64,000 nt of DNA from an uncultured Burkholderiales bacterium (GCA_946480465.1 CAMLJY010000029.1:8995-72994), one strand, 5' to 3'. Positions 33,780 through 42,910 are shown, numbered from the stretch's first letter. The notes: generated by a model not told the origin, from the letters alone. A program made the numbers and translations.

Positions 33780-35141
33780 TCAGATGATTTCGAAGTACCG
33801 CTTCAATTCCCAATCGGTGACCGCGTCCTGCCATTGCCGGTGTTCCCACTCGCGGGTGGCGGCGAAGTGGTCGACGAACACGTCGCCCAGCCAATCACGG
33901 GCGATCGCCGATTCCTTGAAGTTGTGCGTGGACCGGATCAGCGAGCGGGGCGCCCGCGGCACGTTCTCGGCGCCTTGGTTGGTGCCGGTGATGGGAGGCG
34001 TGCTCAGCCGAAGGCCTTTCTCCACGCCGTGCATGCCGGCCGCGATGACGGCGGCCATCGCAAGGTAGGGGTTCACGTCCGCCCCCGGGCAGCGGGTTTC
34101 CAGGCGCGTCGCTTTCGGCGAACCGGCGATCACGCGGAAGCTGGCCGTGCGGTTGTCCAGGCCCCAGGTCGGCTTCACTGGCGCCCAGAAGCCATCCACC
34201 AGCCGCTTGTAGCTGTTGATGGTGGGCCAGAACATCGGCGCGAATTCCATCAGGCAGGCCAGCTGGCCGGCCAGGTAGCTTTCGAACAGCGGGCTCATCG
34301 CGTTCGGTGAGTTCGCGCCGTAGAAGAGATTCGACTTGCCGTCCGACAGGCTCTGGTGGATGTGTCCCGAGCAGCCCGGATACTGGGCGCTCCACTTGGC
34401 CATGAAGCTGGGCATGATGCCGAAGCGCTTGCCGATTTCCTTGGCGCCGGTCTTGAAGAGGATCGCGCGGTCGGCTTGTTCCAGCGCGCCGGAAAACGCG
34501 ATGGCGGCCTCGTACACGCCCGGCCCGGTCTCGGTGTGCAGGCCTTCGATCGGCACGCCGAAGGCGGCCATTTCGTCCATCAGCGCATTGAAGAAGCCGC
34601 GGTTGTCCGCCATGCGCAGCAGCGAATAGCCGAACATGCCCGGCGTCAGCGTCTCGGGGCCGATGCCTTTCTTCGCGGCCCAGGTCTGCGGCGTTTCCGA
34701 GAAGTTGAACCACTCGAATTCCATGCCGGCCATCGGCTTGAAGCCCAGTTGCTCGGCGCGCCCCAGCACGCGCTTCAACACCTGGCGCGGGCAGATGGGG
34801 TAGGGCGAGCCGTCGGCATTGACGAATTCGCCGAGGAAGAAAGGCACCTTGTCGTCCCAGGGCACCTGGCGCAGCGTGCTCAGGTCCAGCCGCGCCAGCG
34901 CATCGGGAAAGCCATGCTGCCAGCCGGTGACGCTGGTGTTGTCGTAGCACTGGTCGCCGCAGTCCCAGCCGAACACCACGTCGCAGAAGCCGAAGCCGCT
35001 CTCGGCCGCGCTGAAGAACTTGTCCCGGTGCAGGACCTTGCCGCGCAGCACGCCGTCGATGTCGCTGCAGGCCACCTTGACCTTGCTCGCGCTGGATTGC
35101 CGGATCGCGGTGAGGGCGGGATGGTCGCGTTTGGTGGCCAT
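33780..35141 (-). CDS. Glutamine synthetase-family gamma-glutamyl-amine ligase
   Basis: 453 residues. GS-fold motifs include MEFEWFNFSE (metal-binding Glu), GHIHQSLSD (catalytic His), NGAN-like YGANSPNAM, RVIAGSPKATRLETRCPGADVNPYLA (substrate loop). The adenylylation-site Tyr loop of true GlnA is not seen, as usual for PuuA/GlnA4 types. It would join glutamate to an amine with ATP. First gene of the catabolic operon. It is divergent from the GntR gene, with a long operator-like dyad in between (35207-35237), indicating induction by substrate. Confidence 0.92.
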   Translation of the reverse strand: MATKRDHPALTAIRQSSASKVKVACSDIDGVLRGKVLHRDKFFSAAESGFGFCDVVFGWDCGDQCYDNTSVTGWQHGFPDALARLDLSTLRQVPWDDKVPFFLGEFVNADGSPYPICPRQVLKRVLGRAEQLGFKPMAGMEFEWFNFSETPQTWAAKKGIGPETLTPGMFGYSLLRMADNRGFFNALMDEMAAFGVPIEGLHTETGPGVYEAAIAFSGALEQADRAILFKTGAKEIGKRFGIMPSFMAKWSAQYPGCSGHIHQSLSDGKSNLFYGANSPNAMSPLFESYLAGQLACLMEFAPMFWPTINSYKRLVDGFWAPVKPTWGLDNRTASFRVIAGSPKATRLETRCPGADVNPYLAMAAVIAAGMHGVEKGLRLSTPPITGTNQGAENVPRAPRSLIRSTHNFKESAIARDWLGDVFVDHFAATREWEHRQWQDAVTDWELKRYFEII

Positions 35142-35206
35142 GCGTGCGGGCGCGGGCGCGGTTGGGGCGGCGGGCCAATCTTTCGTCGGCGTCGAAGCCG
35201 TGTCAA

Positions 35207-35237
35207 CGGTAGGTTGCCGATTGTTGACAATCTACCG
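35207..35237. promoter_or_regulatory. GntR-type operator between ligase operon and its regulator
   Basis: A 31-bp near-palindrome has outer arms CGGTAGGTTG (35207) and CAATCTACCG (35228), one mismatch. Overlapping its right half is the perfect ATTGT-TG-ACAAT dyad (35220-35231). TTGT-N2-ACAA cores are typical of FadR/VanR-type GntR regulators. It lies 66 bp upstream of the ligase gene and 24 bp upstream of gntR, so it could control both. Confidence 0.65.
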
Positions 35238-35260
35238 ATGCCGGTTTTCCAATCGCCCGC

Positions 35261-36004
35261 ATGAAGCGCCAGCCTCATCCGACGATCGCGCTGCTGCAGT
35301 CCAGCTCGCTCACGTCGGTGGTGCAGCAGGAAATCGAGCGCCGCATCCTGCAGGGCGAACTGCCGCCCGGCGCCAAGCTGATCGAGGCCGAGCTGGCCAC
35401 CGACCTGGGCGTCTCGCGCGGGCCGGTGCGCGAGGCCTTTCGCATGCTGGAAGAAGCCGGCCTGGTGCGGCAGGAGAAGAACCGCGGCGTCTTCGTGCGC
35501 AGCATCGGGCTGGACGAGGCGGTGGAGATCTTCGACCTGCGGGTGATGATGGACGAGGCGGTCGGGCGCCAGCTCGCGCAGTCCATCACGCCCGGGCAGC
35601 TGAAGGCCGTGCGCACGATGGCCGATGCGATGGAGAAGGCAGTGAAGGCCGGCGACGCCGAGACCTACCACCTGCTGAACCTCGATTTCCACGACAAGCT
35701 GGTCGAGCTGGCCGGCAACCGCAAGCTGACGGCGCTGTACCGCCGGCTGATGAACGAGCTGTCGCTGTTCCGCCGCCTGCACCTGGTGGATGCCACGCTG
35801 ATGCCGGCCTCGGCCGGCGAGCACCGCGCGCTGGTGAAGGCCATCGCCTCGGGTGACGCGGAAGCCGCCGGCCGGGCGATGCGCGAGCATGCGCTGCTCA
35901 GCAAGCGCCGCACCTTCAACCCGGCCCCGCCCGCACCCGCGGCGTCGCCGCAGGCCTCGCCCCACCGCACCACGCGCCTTACGGAGAAGACCGCCGTTCG
36001 ATGA
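35261..36004 (+). CDS. GntR-family regulator (FadR subgroup, FCD domain)
   Basis: 247 residues. The winged HTH (VVQQEIERRILQGELPPGAK, ATDLGVSRGPVREAFRMLEE) is followed by an all-helical FCD ligand domain (FDLRVMMDEAVGRQLAQSIT, NLDFHDKLVELAGNRKL; the His/Asp residues could bind a metal). The C-terminal tail is Pro/Ala-rich. Divergent from the gamma-glutamylation operon and next to a matching operator, so it is very likely the repressor of that operon. Its stop overlaps the Na/Pi gene start by ATGA, tying the transporter to the same control. Confidence 0.92.
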   Translation: MKRQPHPTIALLQSSSLTSVVQQEIERRILQGELPPGAKLIEAELATDLGVSRGPVREAFRMLEEAGLVRQEKNRGVFVRSIGLDEAVEIFDLRVMMDEAVGRQLAQSITPGQLKAVRTMADAMEKAVKAGDAETYHLLNLDFHDKLVELAGNRKLTALYRRLMNELSLFRRLHLVDATLMPASAGEHRALVKAIASGDAEAAGRAMREHALLSKRRTFNPAPPAPAASPQASPHRTTRLTEKTAVR

Positions 36005-37680
36005 GCCATTTGCTGAATCTCCTGGCGGCGATCTCGCTGCTCGTCTGGGGCACGCAGATCGTGCGCACCGGCATCCTGCGCGTGTTCGGCGAAAACCTGC
36101 GCCACGTGCTCGCGGTCAGCATGGGCAACCGCTTCACCGCCATCCTGGCCGGCCTGGGCGTGACCAGCCTGGTCCAGTCCAGCACCGCCACCTGCCTCAT
36201 CGTGTCGTCCTTCCTGGGCCGGCAGCTGGTGCCGCTGGCCGCCGCGCTGGCGGTGATGCTGGGCGCCGACATGGGCACCAGCCTGATGGCGATGGCCTTC
36301 TCATTCGACCTGTCGTGGCTGTCGCCCTTCCTGATCTTCGTCGGCGTGGTGCTCTTCGTCACGCGCGAGAAGACCACCGCCGGCCGCCTGGGCCGCGTCG
36401 CCATCGGGTTAGGGCTGATGCTGATGTCGCTGCAGCTCATCGGCGAGACCACGCGCCCGCTGACCGAATCGCCGCCGGTGCGCGCGCTGCTGGTGGCGCT
36501 GCCGCAGGAGGTGCTGCTGGACATCTTCGTCGGCGCGCTGATCACCGTGCTGGCCTACTCCAGCCTGGCCATCGTGCTGCTCACCGCCACGCTGGCGGCC
36601 AGCGGCATCCTGCCGCCGCTGGTGGCGCTGGGCCTGGTGCTGGGGGCCAACCTGGGCAGCGGCCTGCTGGCCGTGCTGACCACCGCGCGCGGGCCGGTGG
36701 CCGAGCGCCGGCTGCCGATGGGCAACCTGGCGTTCAAGGTCGTCGGCTGCCTGATCGCCGCGCCCTTGCTGCCGCAGGCCCTGGTGCATCTGCAGCTGCT
36801 GCTGCCCCACGGCGTGCACCAGCAGGTGGTGCTGTTCCACTTCGGCTTCAACGTGATGCTGACGCTGGTGTTCATCAGCCTCACGCCGGTGCTGGCACGG
36901 CTGCTGGAACGCTGGATGAGGGCGCCGAAGCTGGTGGACAGCACGCGGCCCAAGCACCTCGATCCGTCGGCGCTGACCACGCCGTCGCTGGCCATCAGCT
37001 GCGCCGCGCGCGAAGCGCTGCACCAGGCCGACGTGGTGGAGACCATGCTGCGCGGCATCCTGCCGGTGCTGCGCGAGAACGACATCGACCTGGCCGAGCG
37101 CCTGCGCCGCATGGACGACACGGTGGACGAGCTGTACACCGAGATCAAGCTGTACCTGACGCAGATCTCGCGCGAAGCGCTGTCCGAGCGGGAAAGCCGG
37201 CGCTGGACCGACATCGTCTCCTTCACCATCAACATGGAGCAGATCGGCGACATCATCGAGCGCGTGCTGCAGGACATCGAGGACAAGAAGATCCGCAAGG
37301 ACCGCCGCTTCTCCGATGCCGGCATGGCCGAGATCGTGCACCTGCACGAGCGCCTGATCGCCAACCTGCGGCTGGGCATGAGCGTGTTCCTGGACGGCCA
37401 CGTGCGCGACGCCAGCCGCCTGCTGGAGGAAAAGGCCCGTTTCCGCGACCTGGAGCATGAATACGCGGCCAGCCACATCGCCCGGCTGCAGGACAACACG
37501 GCCCAGAGCATCGAAACCAGCTCGCTGCACCTGGACCTGATCAGCGACCTGAAGCGCATCAACTCCCACATCTGCTCGATCGCGTACCCGATCCTCGAAT
37601 CGGCCGGCGCGCTGTCGCCCACGCGCATCCGGCATTCGGTGCTGGCGCCGTTCGATGCCGAGGGGCCGGGGCGCGGCTGA
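36001..37680 (+). CDS. Na/Pi cotransporter-family membrane protein with PhoU-like domain
   Basis: 559 residues. Two inverted repeats of membrane helices carry the QSSTA motifs (VTSLVQSSTATCLIV near 60; ITVLAYSSLAIVLLT near 180, where the Gln is replaced). Eight or so helices extend to ~residue 300. The C-terminal ~230 residues are helical PhoU-like repeats (ADVVETMLRGILPVLREN, INMEQIGDIIERVLQD). The family (NptA/YjbB) moves phosphate with sodium, usually exporting. It overlaps the GntR stop by 4 bp. Why it should share a transcript with that regulator is unclear. Confidence 0.9.
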   Translation: MSHLLNLLAAISLLVWGTQIVRTGILRVFGENLRHVLAVSMGNRFTAILAGLGVTSLVQSSTATCLIVSSFLGRQLVPLAAALAVMLGADMGTSLMAMAFSFDLSWLSPFLIFVGVVLFVTREKTTAGRLGRVAIGLGLMLMSLQLIGETTRPLTESPPVRALLVALPQEVLLDIFVGALITVLAYSSLAIVLLTATLAASGILPPLVALGLVLGANLGSGLLAVLTTARGPVAERRLPMGNLAFKVVGCLIAAPLLPQALVHLQLLLPHGVHQQVVLFHFGFNVMLTLVFISLTPVLARLLERWMRAPKLVDSTRPKHLDPSALTTPSLAISCAAREALHQADVVETMLRGILPVLRENDIDLAERLRRMDDTVDELYTEIKLYLTQISREALSERESRRWTDIVSFTINMEQIGDIIERVLQDIEDKKIRKDRRFSDAGMAEIVHLHERLIANLRLGMSVFLDGHVRDASRLLEEKARFRDLEHEYAASHIARLQDNTAQSIETSSLHLDLISDLKRINSHICSIAYPILESAGALSPTRIRHSVLAPFDAEGPGRG

Positions 37681-37692
37681 CGGCGGCGAGCG

Positions 37693-38124
37693 TCAGGCTC
37701 GCGCCGCTGCCGCGAGCCGCGCGCGCCAGCGCTCCAGCGTGGCGGCGTCGACGTCCAGGCCCTGCAGGACGTCGGGCGGGCGCGGGAAGTCGCGGTCTTC
37801 CCAGGTCGCGCCGTCGATCGTCAGGACGCTCTCATAACGCGGTATCGCGTGGAAGTGCGGGTGCGGGTCCACCATCATCAAGGCCAGGTAGTTGAACTTG
37901 CAGGCCGGTGCCAGGCACCGCACCGCCGCTTCGTAGGCCCGGAGCACGGCCGGCAGCTCGGCCGCGGCCTCCGGCGACAGGTCGGCCAGGCGCGAGGCGG
38001 ATGACTTTGCGGCGATCACCGCGCTGTACGGCGTGGTCTGGCGCGGGCGGATCAGCACCACCCAGTGGTGCTGCTCGAGGATCAGGCCGGCCGGATGGCC
38101 GAAGGCTTGCAGGGTGGCATTCAT
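37693..38124 (-). CDS. HIT-family protein
   Basis: 143 residues with the histidine-triad motif DPHPHFHAIPRY (His-x-His-x-His near residue 92). HIT proteins are nucleotide hydrolases or transferases that release a nucleotide from phosphoramidates or dinucleotides. The sequence is closer to the diadenosine-tetraphosphate-hydrolase-like branch than to HinT; the substrate is not assignable. The start overlaps the MFS gene stop by 4 bp, so the two are co-translated. Convergent with the Na/Pi gene 12 bp away. Confidence 0.85.
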   Translation of the reverse strand: MNATLQAFGHPAGLILEQHHWVVLIRPRQTTPYSAVIAAKSSASRLADLSPEAAAELPAVLRAYEAAVRCLAPACKFNYLALMMVDPHPHFHAIPRYESVLTIDGATWEDRDFPRPPDVLQGLDVDAATLERWRARLAAAARA

Positions 38125-39299
38125 GCGGTGCGGGCTCCCAGGGCCCAGGCGTGGACGAAGGCGCCGGTGGCCAGCGCGGCGGCGGCGGCCAACAGCAGCA
38201 GCACGCTGCCCGCGCCGGGCAGGTGACCCAGCAGCCAGGCGGCGCCCAGCGGGCCGGCGGCGCGCGCCAGCAGCGCCGGTGAACCCAGCGCGCCGCTGAC
38301 GGCGGCGTAGCGGGCGGCGCCGAACAAGGCCAGCGGCGTCGTCGCCCGCACGATGGTCATCAGGCCCAGGCCGGCGCCGTAGGCGACGATGAACAGCCCG
38401 CACAGCAGCGGCTCCCAGGCCGCGAGCCACAGCGCGCCCAGCGCGAGCGGGATCAGGCCCAGCGCCAGCAGCCCCAGGCGCCGGGCATCCAGCGCACTGC
38501 CGGAGAGGAACTCGAGCGCCCGCCCCAGCACCTGCATCGGCCCGATGCAGGCGGCCAGCGCCACCGCGGTGCCCGGCGTGGCGCCGCGCGACTGCAGCAG
38601 CGGGATCACGTGCATGGCCAGCGCCGCGGTGACGAAGCCGTTCACCGAGAAGGCCAGCGCCAGCAGCGCGAGGACCCGGCGCGGTGCCGGCGTGGCGGCC
38701 TCGGGCGCGGCAGGGGGTGCATCGGCGGCGGGCGGCGGGGCGCTCCGGCCCGGCAGCAGCCCGGCATGCAGCGGTGCGCACACCAGCAGCTGCAGCAGCG
38801 CCAGCACACCGGCCGCGCCGCGCCAGCCGAAGGTCTCGACCAGCCCGGCCGTCAGCGGCCAGAACACCGAGCTGGCCAGGCCGCCGGCCAGCGCCAGCAC
38901 CGTGATGCAGCGGCGCCGGTCGTCGGGGCAGGCCTGCACGACGATGGCGAAGGCGGGCTCGTACAGCGTCATCGCCATCGCCAGGCCGAGGCCGCACCAC
39001 ACCGCGCAGCACGCTGCCACCGATTCGACGCGGCCCAGTGCCAGGAACATCAGCCCGGCGAGCACCGAGCCGGCCGTCATCAGCGCGCGGCCGCCGATGC
39101 GTGGCAGCAGCGCACCGATCGCGCCGGTGGCCAGACCCCAGACCAGCAGGCCCAGCGAGTAGGCGGCCATCAGCGCCTGGTTGCTGGCCTGCAGCTCGGC
39201 CTGCATCGGCGGTGCGAGCAGCGCGAAGGCGTAGTAGAGGCTGCCCCAGGAGATGACGAGCGTGAGGGCGAGGGCGGGAATGAAGCGGGGCAGGCGCAT
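38121..39299 (-). CDS. MFS transporter
   Basis: 392 residues starting MRLPRFIPALALTLVISWGS. About 12 hydrophobic segments are separated into two halves by a Pro/Ala-rich loop near residue 195 (APPPAADAPPAAPEAA). The motif between helices 2 and 3 (GAIGALLPRIGGRALMTAGS) matches the MFS A-motif loosely. Substrate unknown. It is divergent from a LysR gene with an operator-like site between, and it overlaps the HIT gene. Longer upstream readings cross the intergenic operator. Confidence 0.87.
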   Translation of the reverse strand: MRLPRFIPALALTLVISWGSLYYAFALLAPPMQAELQASNQALMAAYSLGLLVWGLATGAIGALLPRIGGRALMTAGSVLAGLMFLALGRVESVAACCAVWCGLGLAMAMTLYEPAFAIVVQACPDDRRRCITVLALAGGLASSVFWPLTAGLVETFGWRGAAGVLALLQLLVCAPLHAGLLPGRSAPPPAADAPPAAPEAATPAPRRVLALLALAFSVNGFVTAALAMHVIPLLQSRGATPGTAVALAACIGPMQVLGRALEFLSGSALDARRLGLLALGLIPLALGALWLAAWEPLLCGLFIVAYGAGLGLMTIVRATTPLALFGAARYAAVSGALGSPALLARAAGPLGAAWLLGHLPGAGSVLLLLAAAAALATGAFVHAWALGARTA

Positions 39300-39379
39300 C
39301 GGCGGCAGGCAGGGGCGGCGACAGCGGCGCAGTGTGGGCAGCGCGGCCGGCGGCCGCAAACCACATTTCTGCGAAGATG

Positions 39380-39398
39380 TGTTGACCAGAACTCAACA
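39380..39398. promoter_or_regulatory. LysR-type operator between MFS and lysR
   Basis: Perfect dyad TGTTGA-CCAGAAC-TCAACA. It includes a T-N11-A core (T at 39383, A at 39395), the LysR-type consensus. It ends 14 bp before the lysR start and lies 80 bp upstream of the MFS gene, so it could control both divergent genes. Confidence 0.6.
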
Positions 39399-39412
39399 GC
39401 CGCGCGCCGCCG

Positions 39413-40291
39413 ATGACCAGCCGCCTGCCGCTCAATGCGCTGCATGTCTTCTGCACCGTGGTGCAGGCCGGCGGCGTGCGGCCGGCGGCCGAGCAGCTGT
39501 GCGTCACGCCCGGCGCGGTGAGCCGGCAGCTGCAGGCGCTGGAAGCGCAGCTGGGCGAGACCTTGTTCGAACGCTTGCCCGGCCGCGTCAGCCTTACGCC
39601 GGCGGGCGAACGGCTGCACCAGCGCGCCGCGGCGCCGCTGGCCTCGTTGGCGGATCTGCTCGCCGGTGGTCCGCGGCGCGCGGCCCGTGCTTCGCTGGTG
39701 CGCGTGGATTGCGGCGTGACGCTGGCCATGCACTGGCTGATCCCGCGCCTGCGCGGTTTCGCCGAGCACCATCCACGCATCGAGGTGCAGGTGCGCACCA
39801 CCAACGGCGACATCGACGTCAACTCGCCCGCCGATGTCTTCATCCGCCGCGAGACGCACGAGCTGCGCGACCTGCCCTCGGAGACCTTCCTGCCCGAACG
39901 CGCCTTGCTGGTGGCGGCCGCTTCGCACCCGGCGCCCAGCGGGCGGCGCGGCCTGGCGCGCTGGCCGCGCATCGCCGCGCGTTCACGGCCCGACCTGTGG
40001 CCCGCCTGGGCGGCGGCTCAGCGCCTGCCCGCGCAGGACTGGGAGCCCACGCTGTGGTTCGACAACACGGTGCTGGCGATCCAGGCCGCGGCGCAGGGGC
40101 TGGGCCTGTGCGTGCTGCCGGAGCTCTTCGTGACCGACCTGCTGCAGACCGGCACGCTGCGCCCGGTGTCCTCTGGCCGCATCGGCCGCATCGCCAGCGG
40201 CAGCTACGCGCTGGCCGTGGGCCGCGGCCGCGATTCGGCGCGGGTGCGGCACTTCATCGACTGGCTGCGGCGCGAGGCTGCGGGGGGGTAG
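39413..40291 (+). CDS. LysR-family regulator (GcvA-like)
   Basis: 292 residues. The N-terminal HTH (LPLNALHVFCTVVQAGGVRP, AAEQLCVTPGAVSRQLQALE) and LGETLFERLPGRVSLTPAGE are of the GcvA branch. The effector domain follows (RVDCGVTLAMHWLIPRLRGF, GEVDV-like GDIDVNSPADVFIRRE). It is divergent from the MFS gene and probably its regulator; the operator at 39380 supports that. It ends just before the 89-bp tandem palindromic unit. Confidence 0.92.
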   Translation: MTSRLPLNALHVFCTVVQAGGVRPAAEQLCVTPGAVSRQLQALEAQLGETLFERLPGRVSLTPAGERLHQRAAAPLASLADLLAGGPRRAARASLVRVDCGVTLAMHWLIPRLRGFAEHHPRIEVQVRTTNGDIDVNSPADVFIRRETHELRDLPSETFLPERALLVAAASHPAPSGRRGLARWPRIAARSRPDLWPAWAAAQRLPAQDWEPTLWFDNTVLAIQAAAQGLGLCVLPELFVTDLLQTGTLRPVSSGRIGRIASGSYALAVGRGRDSARVRHFIDWLRREAAGG

Positions 40292-40292
40292 A

Positions 40293-40470
40293 TGGGGCAC
40301 CCGGGCCCGCGGGTACACGGGCCCACCCGCCGGGCGGGTGGCGCGGCCGCTCCGGAGCGGCCGAGCGCTGGCCGCGCCTGGTGGGGCACCCGGGCCCGCG
40401 GGTACACGGGCCCACCCGCCGGGCGGGTGGCGCGGCCGCTCCGGAGCGGCCGAGCGCTGGCCGCTCCAGC
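40293..40470. repeat. Two tandem 89-bp units of stacked palindromes
   Basis: The unit starting TGGGGCACCCGGGCCC occurs at 40293 and again at 40382 with exactly 89-bp period, and is identical for at least 80 bp. Each unit holds three dyads: GGGCCCG...CGGGCCC, ACCCGC-CGG-GCGGGT, and the perfect 20-bp palindrome CGGCCGCTCCGGAGCGGCCG. It lies between the convergent lysR and proQ-like genes, so it probably terminates both and may belong to a REP/BIME-like family. Open frames through it are translations of the repeat, not genes. Confidence 0.85.
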
Positions 40471-40475
40471 TTTAC

Positions 40476-41792
40476 TCAGCCCGTCTTGCCACCGCGCGGC
40501 GGGCGGCCCGGGCCTTCGCGGCGCGGCGGGCGGTCGCCTTGCGGTCGGCGGTCGCCGCCGGGGCCTTGCGGCGGGCGGTCACCCCGCGGGGCAGCACCAC
40601 CGCGGCCGTCGTGCGGACTGCGCGGGCCGCGTGGGCGGTCAGGCCGGTCGCCTTGGGGCCGGCGGTCCCCCGGCTGGCCACGCCGGTCGGCTGCGGGTGG
40701 CGGCGGTTCAGCCGCTTCCTTGCGGGCCTGCGCCAGCAGGCCGTCCAGCTGCTTGGGATCGACGCCCTTCAGCACGCAGAAGTTGGCCGTGGTCAGGCGC
40801 GTGCTTTCGAAGTCGCGCAGCAGGCGCGCCCGGTCCCAGCGGGCCTGCTGCTCGGCCGGGTCCACGGGGTGCTCGGGCCGCACGGGCCGCGGTGCGGCCG
40901 GCGTCGGCCTCTGCGCTGCTGCCTGCACCGTGGTTGGCGCCGCCGATGGGCCGGGCACCGGCACGGCCGCTGGCGCGTGGGAATCGCCCGCGCTTGCGGA
41001 AGGCGCTTGCGCCCGCGCGCCCTGCGGCAGCGCCGGCCGGGCGTCGCGCCGTGGCGGGCGTTGGTCGTGGCGCGGGCGGCCCTTGCCTGGCCTCGGGGCG
41101 CCTTCCGGCCGCGGCGAGCGGCCGGGTTCGCCACCCCCGGCGGGCGAGTCGCCCCGGGCGCGGCCCCTCGGTGGCTCGGCGGCACGAAGGGCCTCGCGGC
41201 GGGCACGGCGGCGCTGCAGTTCTTCCCGTGCGGCGTTGCGGTGCTCGTCGCTGATGGGGCCGGCGGGCTGGCCGTCGAGGTCGAAGCGCTCGCTGGACTT
41301 GGTCAGCGCCACCAGGTAGTTGCCGGCCAGCGTGTGGCGGCGGAAGAAGGCCGACAGTTCGCGCTTGCTGAACTGGCCCGGCGCGCGGGCCTGGATGTCT
41401 TCCTGGATGCGCAGCTTCACCGGCTTCGGCGCGCCGCTGAACAGCGCCGGGAACAGCGCCTTCAGGCGATTGCCGATCTCGACCGGATCCGGCGCGGGTG
41501 CGGCGGGCTGGGGCGAGGGTGCGGCCGGCGTTGGCGTGGCGGGTGCGGCGTCGGCCTCGGCGGCGGCCGTCTCGCCGCTCGTGGCGGCCGCTTCGGCATC
41601 GCCCTGCGTGGCCTCGGGCGCTGGCGCGGCCGGGTTGCCGTCTGCCGGCGTGGCCGTTTCAGCTGCAGGGGCGGCGGCTGCGGTGGACTCGGCCACGGGG
41701 GGCTCGGCCGTGGCCGGGCTGGTCGGGGTGGCGTCGATCGCGGGGGCAGCGGCCGGCAGGGCGGCTGGCGTCGGCGTGGGGGTGTCGGACAT
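40476..41792 (-). CDS. ProQ/FinO-family RNA chaperone with long low-complexity arms
   Basis: 438 residues. The ProQ/FinO domain spans ~105-215 (IGNRLKALFPALF, PKPVKLRIQEDI, KRELSAFFRRHTLAGNYL). The N-terminal ~100 residues are Ala/Pro/Thr-rich; residues ~215-330 and 385-438 are Arg/Gly/Pro-rich (DRRPQGDRPDRPRGPRS type) and would bind RNA nonspecifically. A second short conserved helix set lies near 335-375 (ARLLRDFESTRLTTANFCVL). ProQ proteins bind structured 3' ends and sRNAs. It sits alone, convergent with lysR across the palindromic repeats. Confidence 0.85.
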   Translation of the reverse strand: MSDTPTPTPAALPAAAPAIDATPTSPATAEPPVAESTAAAAPAAETATPADGNPAAPAPEATQGDAEAAATSGETAAAEADAAPATPTPAAPSPQPAAPAPDPVEIGNRLKALFPALFSGAPKPVKLRIQEDIQARAPGQFSKRELSAFFRRHTLAGNYLVALTKSSERFDLDGQPAGPISDEHRNAAREELQRRRARREALRAAEPPRGRARGDSPAGGGEPGRSPRPEGAPRPGKGRPRHDQRPPRRDARPALPQGARAQAPSASAGDSHAPAAVPVPGPSAAPTTVQAAAQRPTPAAPRPVRPEHPVDPAEQQARWDRARLLRDFESTRLTTANFCVLKGVDPKQLDGLLAQARKEAAEPPPPAADRRGQPGDRRPQGDRPDRPRGPRSPHDGRGGAAPRGDRPPQGPGGDRRPQGDRPPRREGPGRPPRGGKTG

Positions 41793-41874
41793 CGGGCGTC
41801 GCAACTCGCGCGTCAGGGAAAGACGCGGATTGTGCCCAGCCTGCGCGGCCGCGCGTGGCGCGGCGTCCACAGCC

Positions 41875-42756
41875 CTATTCGGCGGCGTGCCCGTGCAGCC
41901 CGAACAGCTCGGCCAGCGCGCTGCGGTACTGCGACTGGGCCAGCGTGTTGGTGTTGTGGTGCGAGCCGCCCTCGACCAGCACGAAGCGCTTCGGGCCCGG
42001 CGCGCGCTCGTACAGCGCGCGGCCCAGCGCGGGCGGGATCAGCTGGTCGGCGCTGCCATGCACCACCAGCACCGGGGCCCGCACGCGGCCGATGCGTTCG
42101 GCCGCCTCGAAGCGTTGCGTGATCAGCGGACCCAGCGGCAGCCAGCCCCACTCGAGGTTGCTGAACACCTCGGGGATGGAGGTGAAGCTGCCCTCGACGA
42201 TCAGGCCCGCGGCGTCGGGCGATTCGGCCGCCAGGTGCACCGCGATGGCGCCGCCCAGCGAGTGGCCGAAGATGTAGCGCGGCGCTGCCGGCCGCTGCGC
42301 CGCCAGCCAGGCCCAGCCGGCGGCGGCGTCTTCGTAGGCCATGGTTTCCGACGGCAGCGCGGCGCTGCTGCGGCCGAAGCCGCGGTAGTCGATGCCCAGC
42401 ACCGAGAAGCCCAGCTCGTGCATGCGGCGCATGCGGTGCGCGCTGCCGCGCACGTCCCAGCGCGCGCCGTGCAGGTACAGCAGCACCGGCGCATCGGCCC
42501 GGGCCTGCGGCAGCCACAGGCCGTGCAGCTTCACCGGCTGGCCGGCCTCGCGCGAGTCGAAGGCGATCCACACGTCCTCCATGCCTTCGGCGGCGGCCAG
42601 GCCGCCGCGCCAGGTGCGGTCGGTGGGCTGGAAGATCCACTTGCGCTGCTGCTCGTCGAGCGTGGCGCAGCCGGCCAGCAGGCCGATGGACAGGAAGCCG
42701 GCGGCGAGGCCCCGCCACCACCAGCGGCGCGGGGGCAGGGCGAGGGGCGGGGGCAT
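41875..42756 (-). CDS. Alpha/beta-hydrolase, probable lipoprotein
   Basis: 293 residues. The N-terminus is a lipoprotein signal (basic RRWWWRG, hydrophobic core, lipobox SIGLLAGC). The hydrolase core has LLYLHGARWD (oxyanion), the nucleophile elbow FGHSLGGAI, HGSADQLIPP (acid) and GSHHNTN (His). The family (serine aminopeptidase S33/FrsA-like) hydrolyses esters or amides; the substrate is unknown. It is probably anchored in a membrane facing the periplasm. An ATG six codons upstream is an alternative start. Confidence 0.85.
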   Translation of the reverse strand: MPPPLALPPRRWWWRGLAAGFLSIGLLAGCATLDEQQRKWIFQPTDRTWRGGLAAAEGMEDVWIAFDSREAGQPVKLHGLWLPQARADAPVLLYLHGARWDVRGSAHRMRRMHELGFSVLGIDYRGFGRSSAALPSETMAYEDAAAGWAWLAAQRPAAPRYIFGHSLGGAIAVHLAAESPDAAGLIVEGSFTSIPEVFSNLEWGWLPLGPLITQRFEAAERIGRVRAPVLVVHGSADQLIPPALGRALYERAPGPKRFVLVEGGSHHNTNTLAQSQYRSALAELFGLHGHAAE

Positions 42757-42910
42757 GGGCGCGGATGTTCGCACGCGAGCCTTCGGCGACGGTGGCGCGG
42801 GGGATTCCGCCAGTCACGCCCTCAGCGCGCGTGGGCCATGAAGCCCCGACGACGTGCGGCCCGCTTGAATTGCCGCGACAACGTCGCAACGGTGGCAGTG
42901 CCCGCCGCGC

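Noticed and set aside
40292..41254. Open frames starting in the 89-bp repeats
   Set aside because: They translate the palindromic units and then run antisense to the ProQ-like gene.
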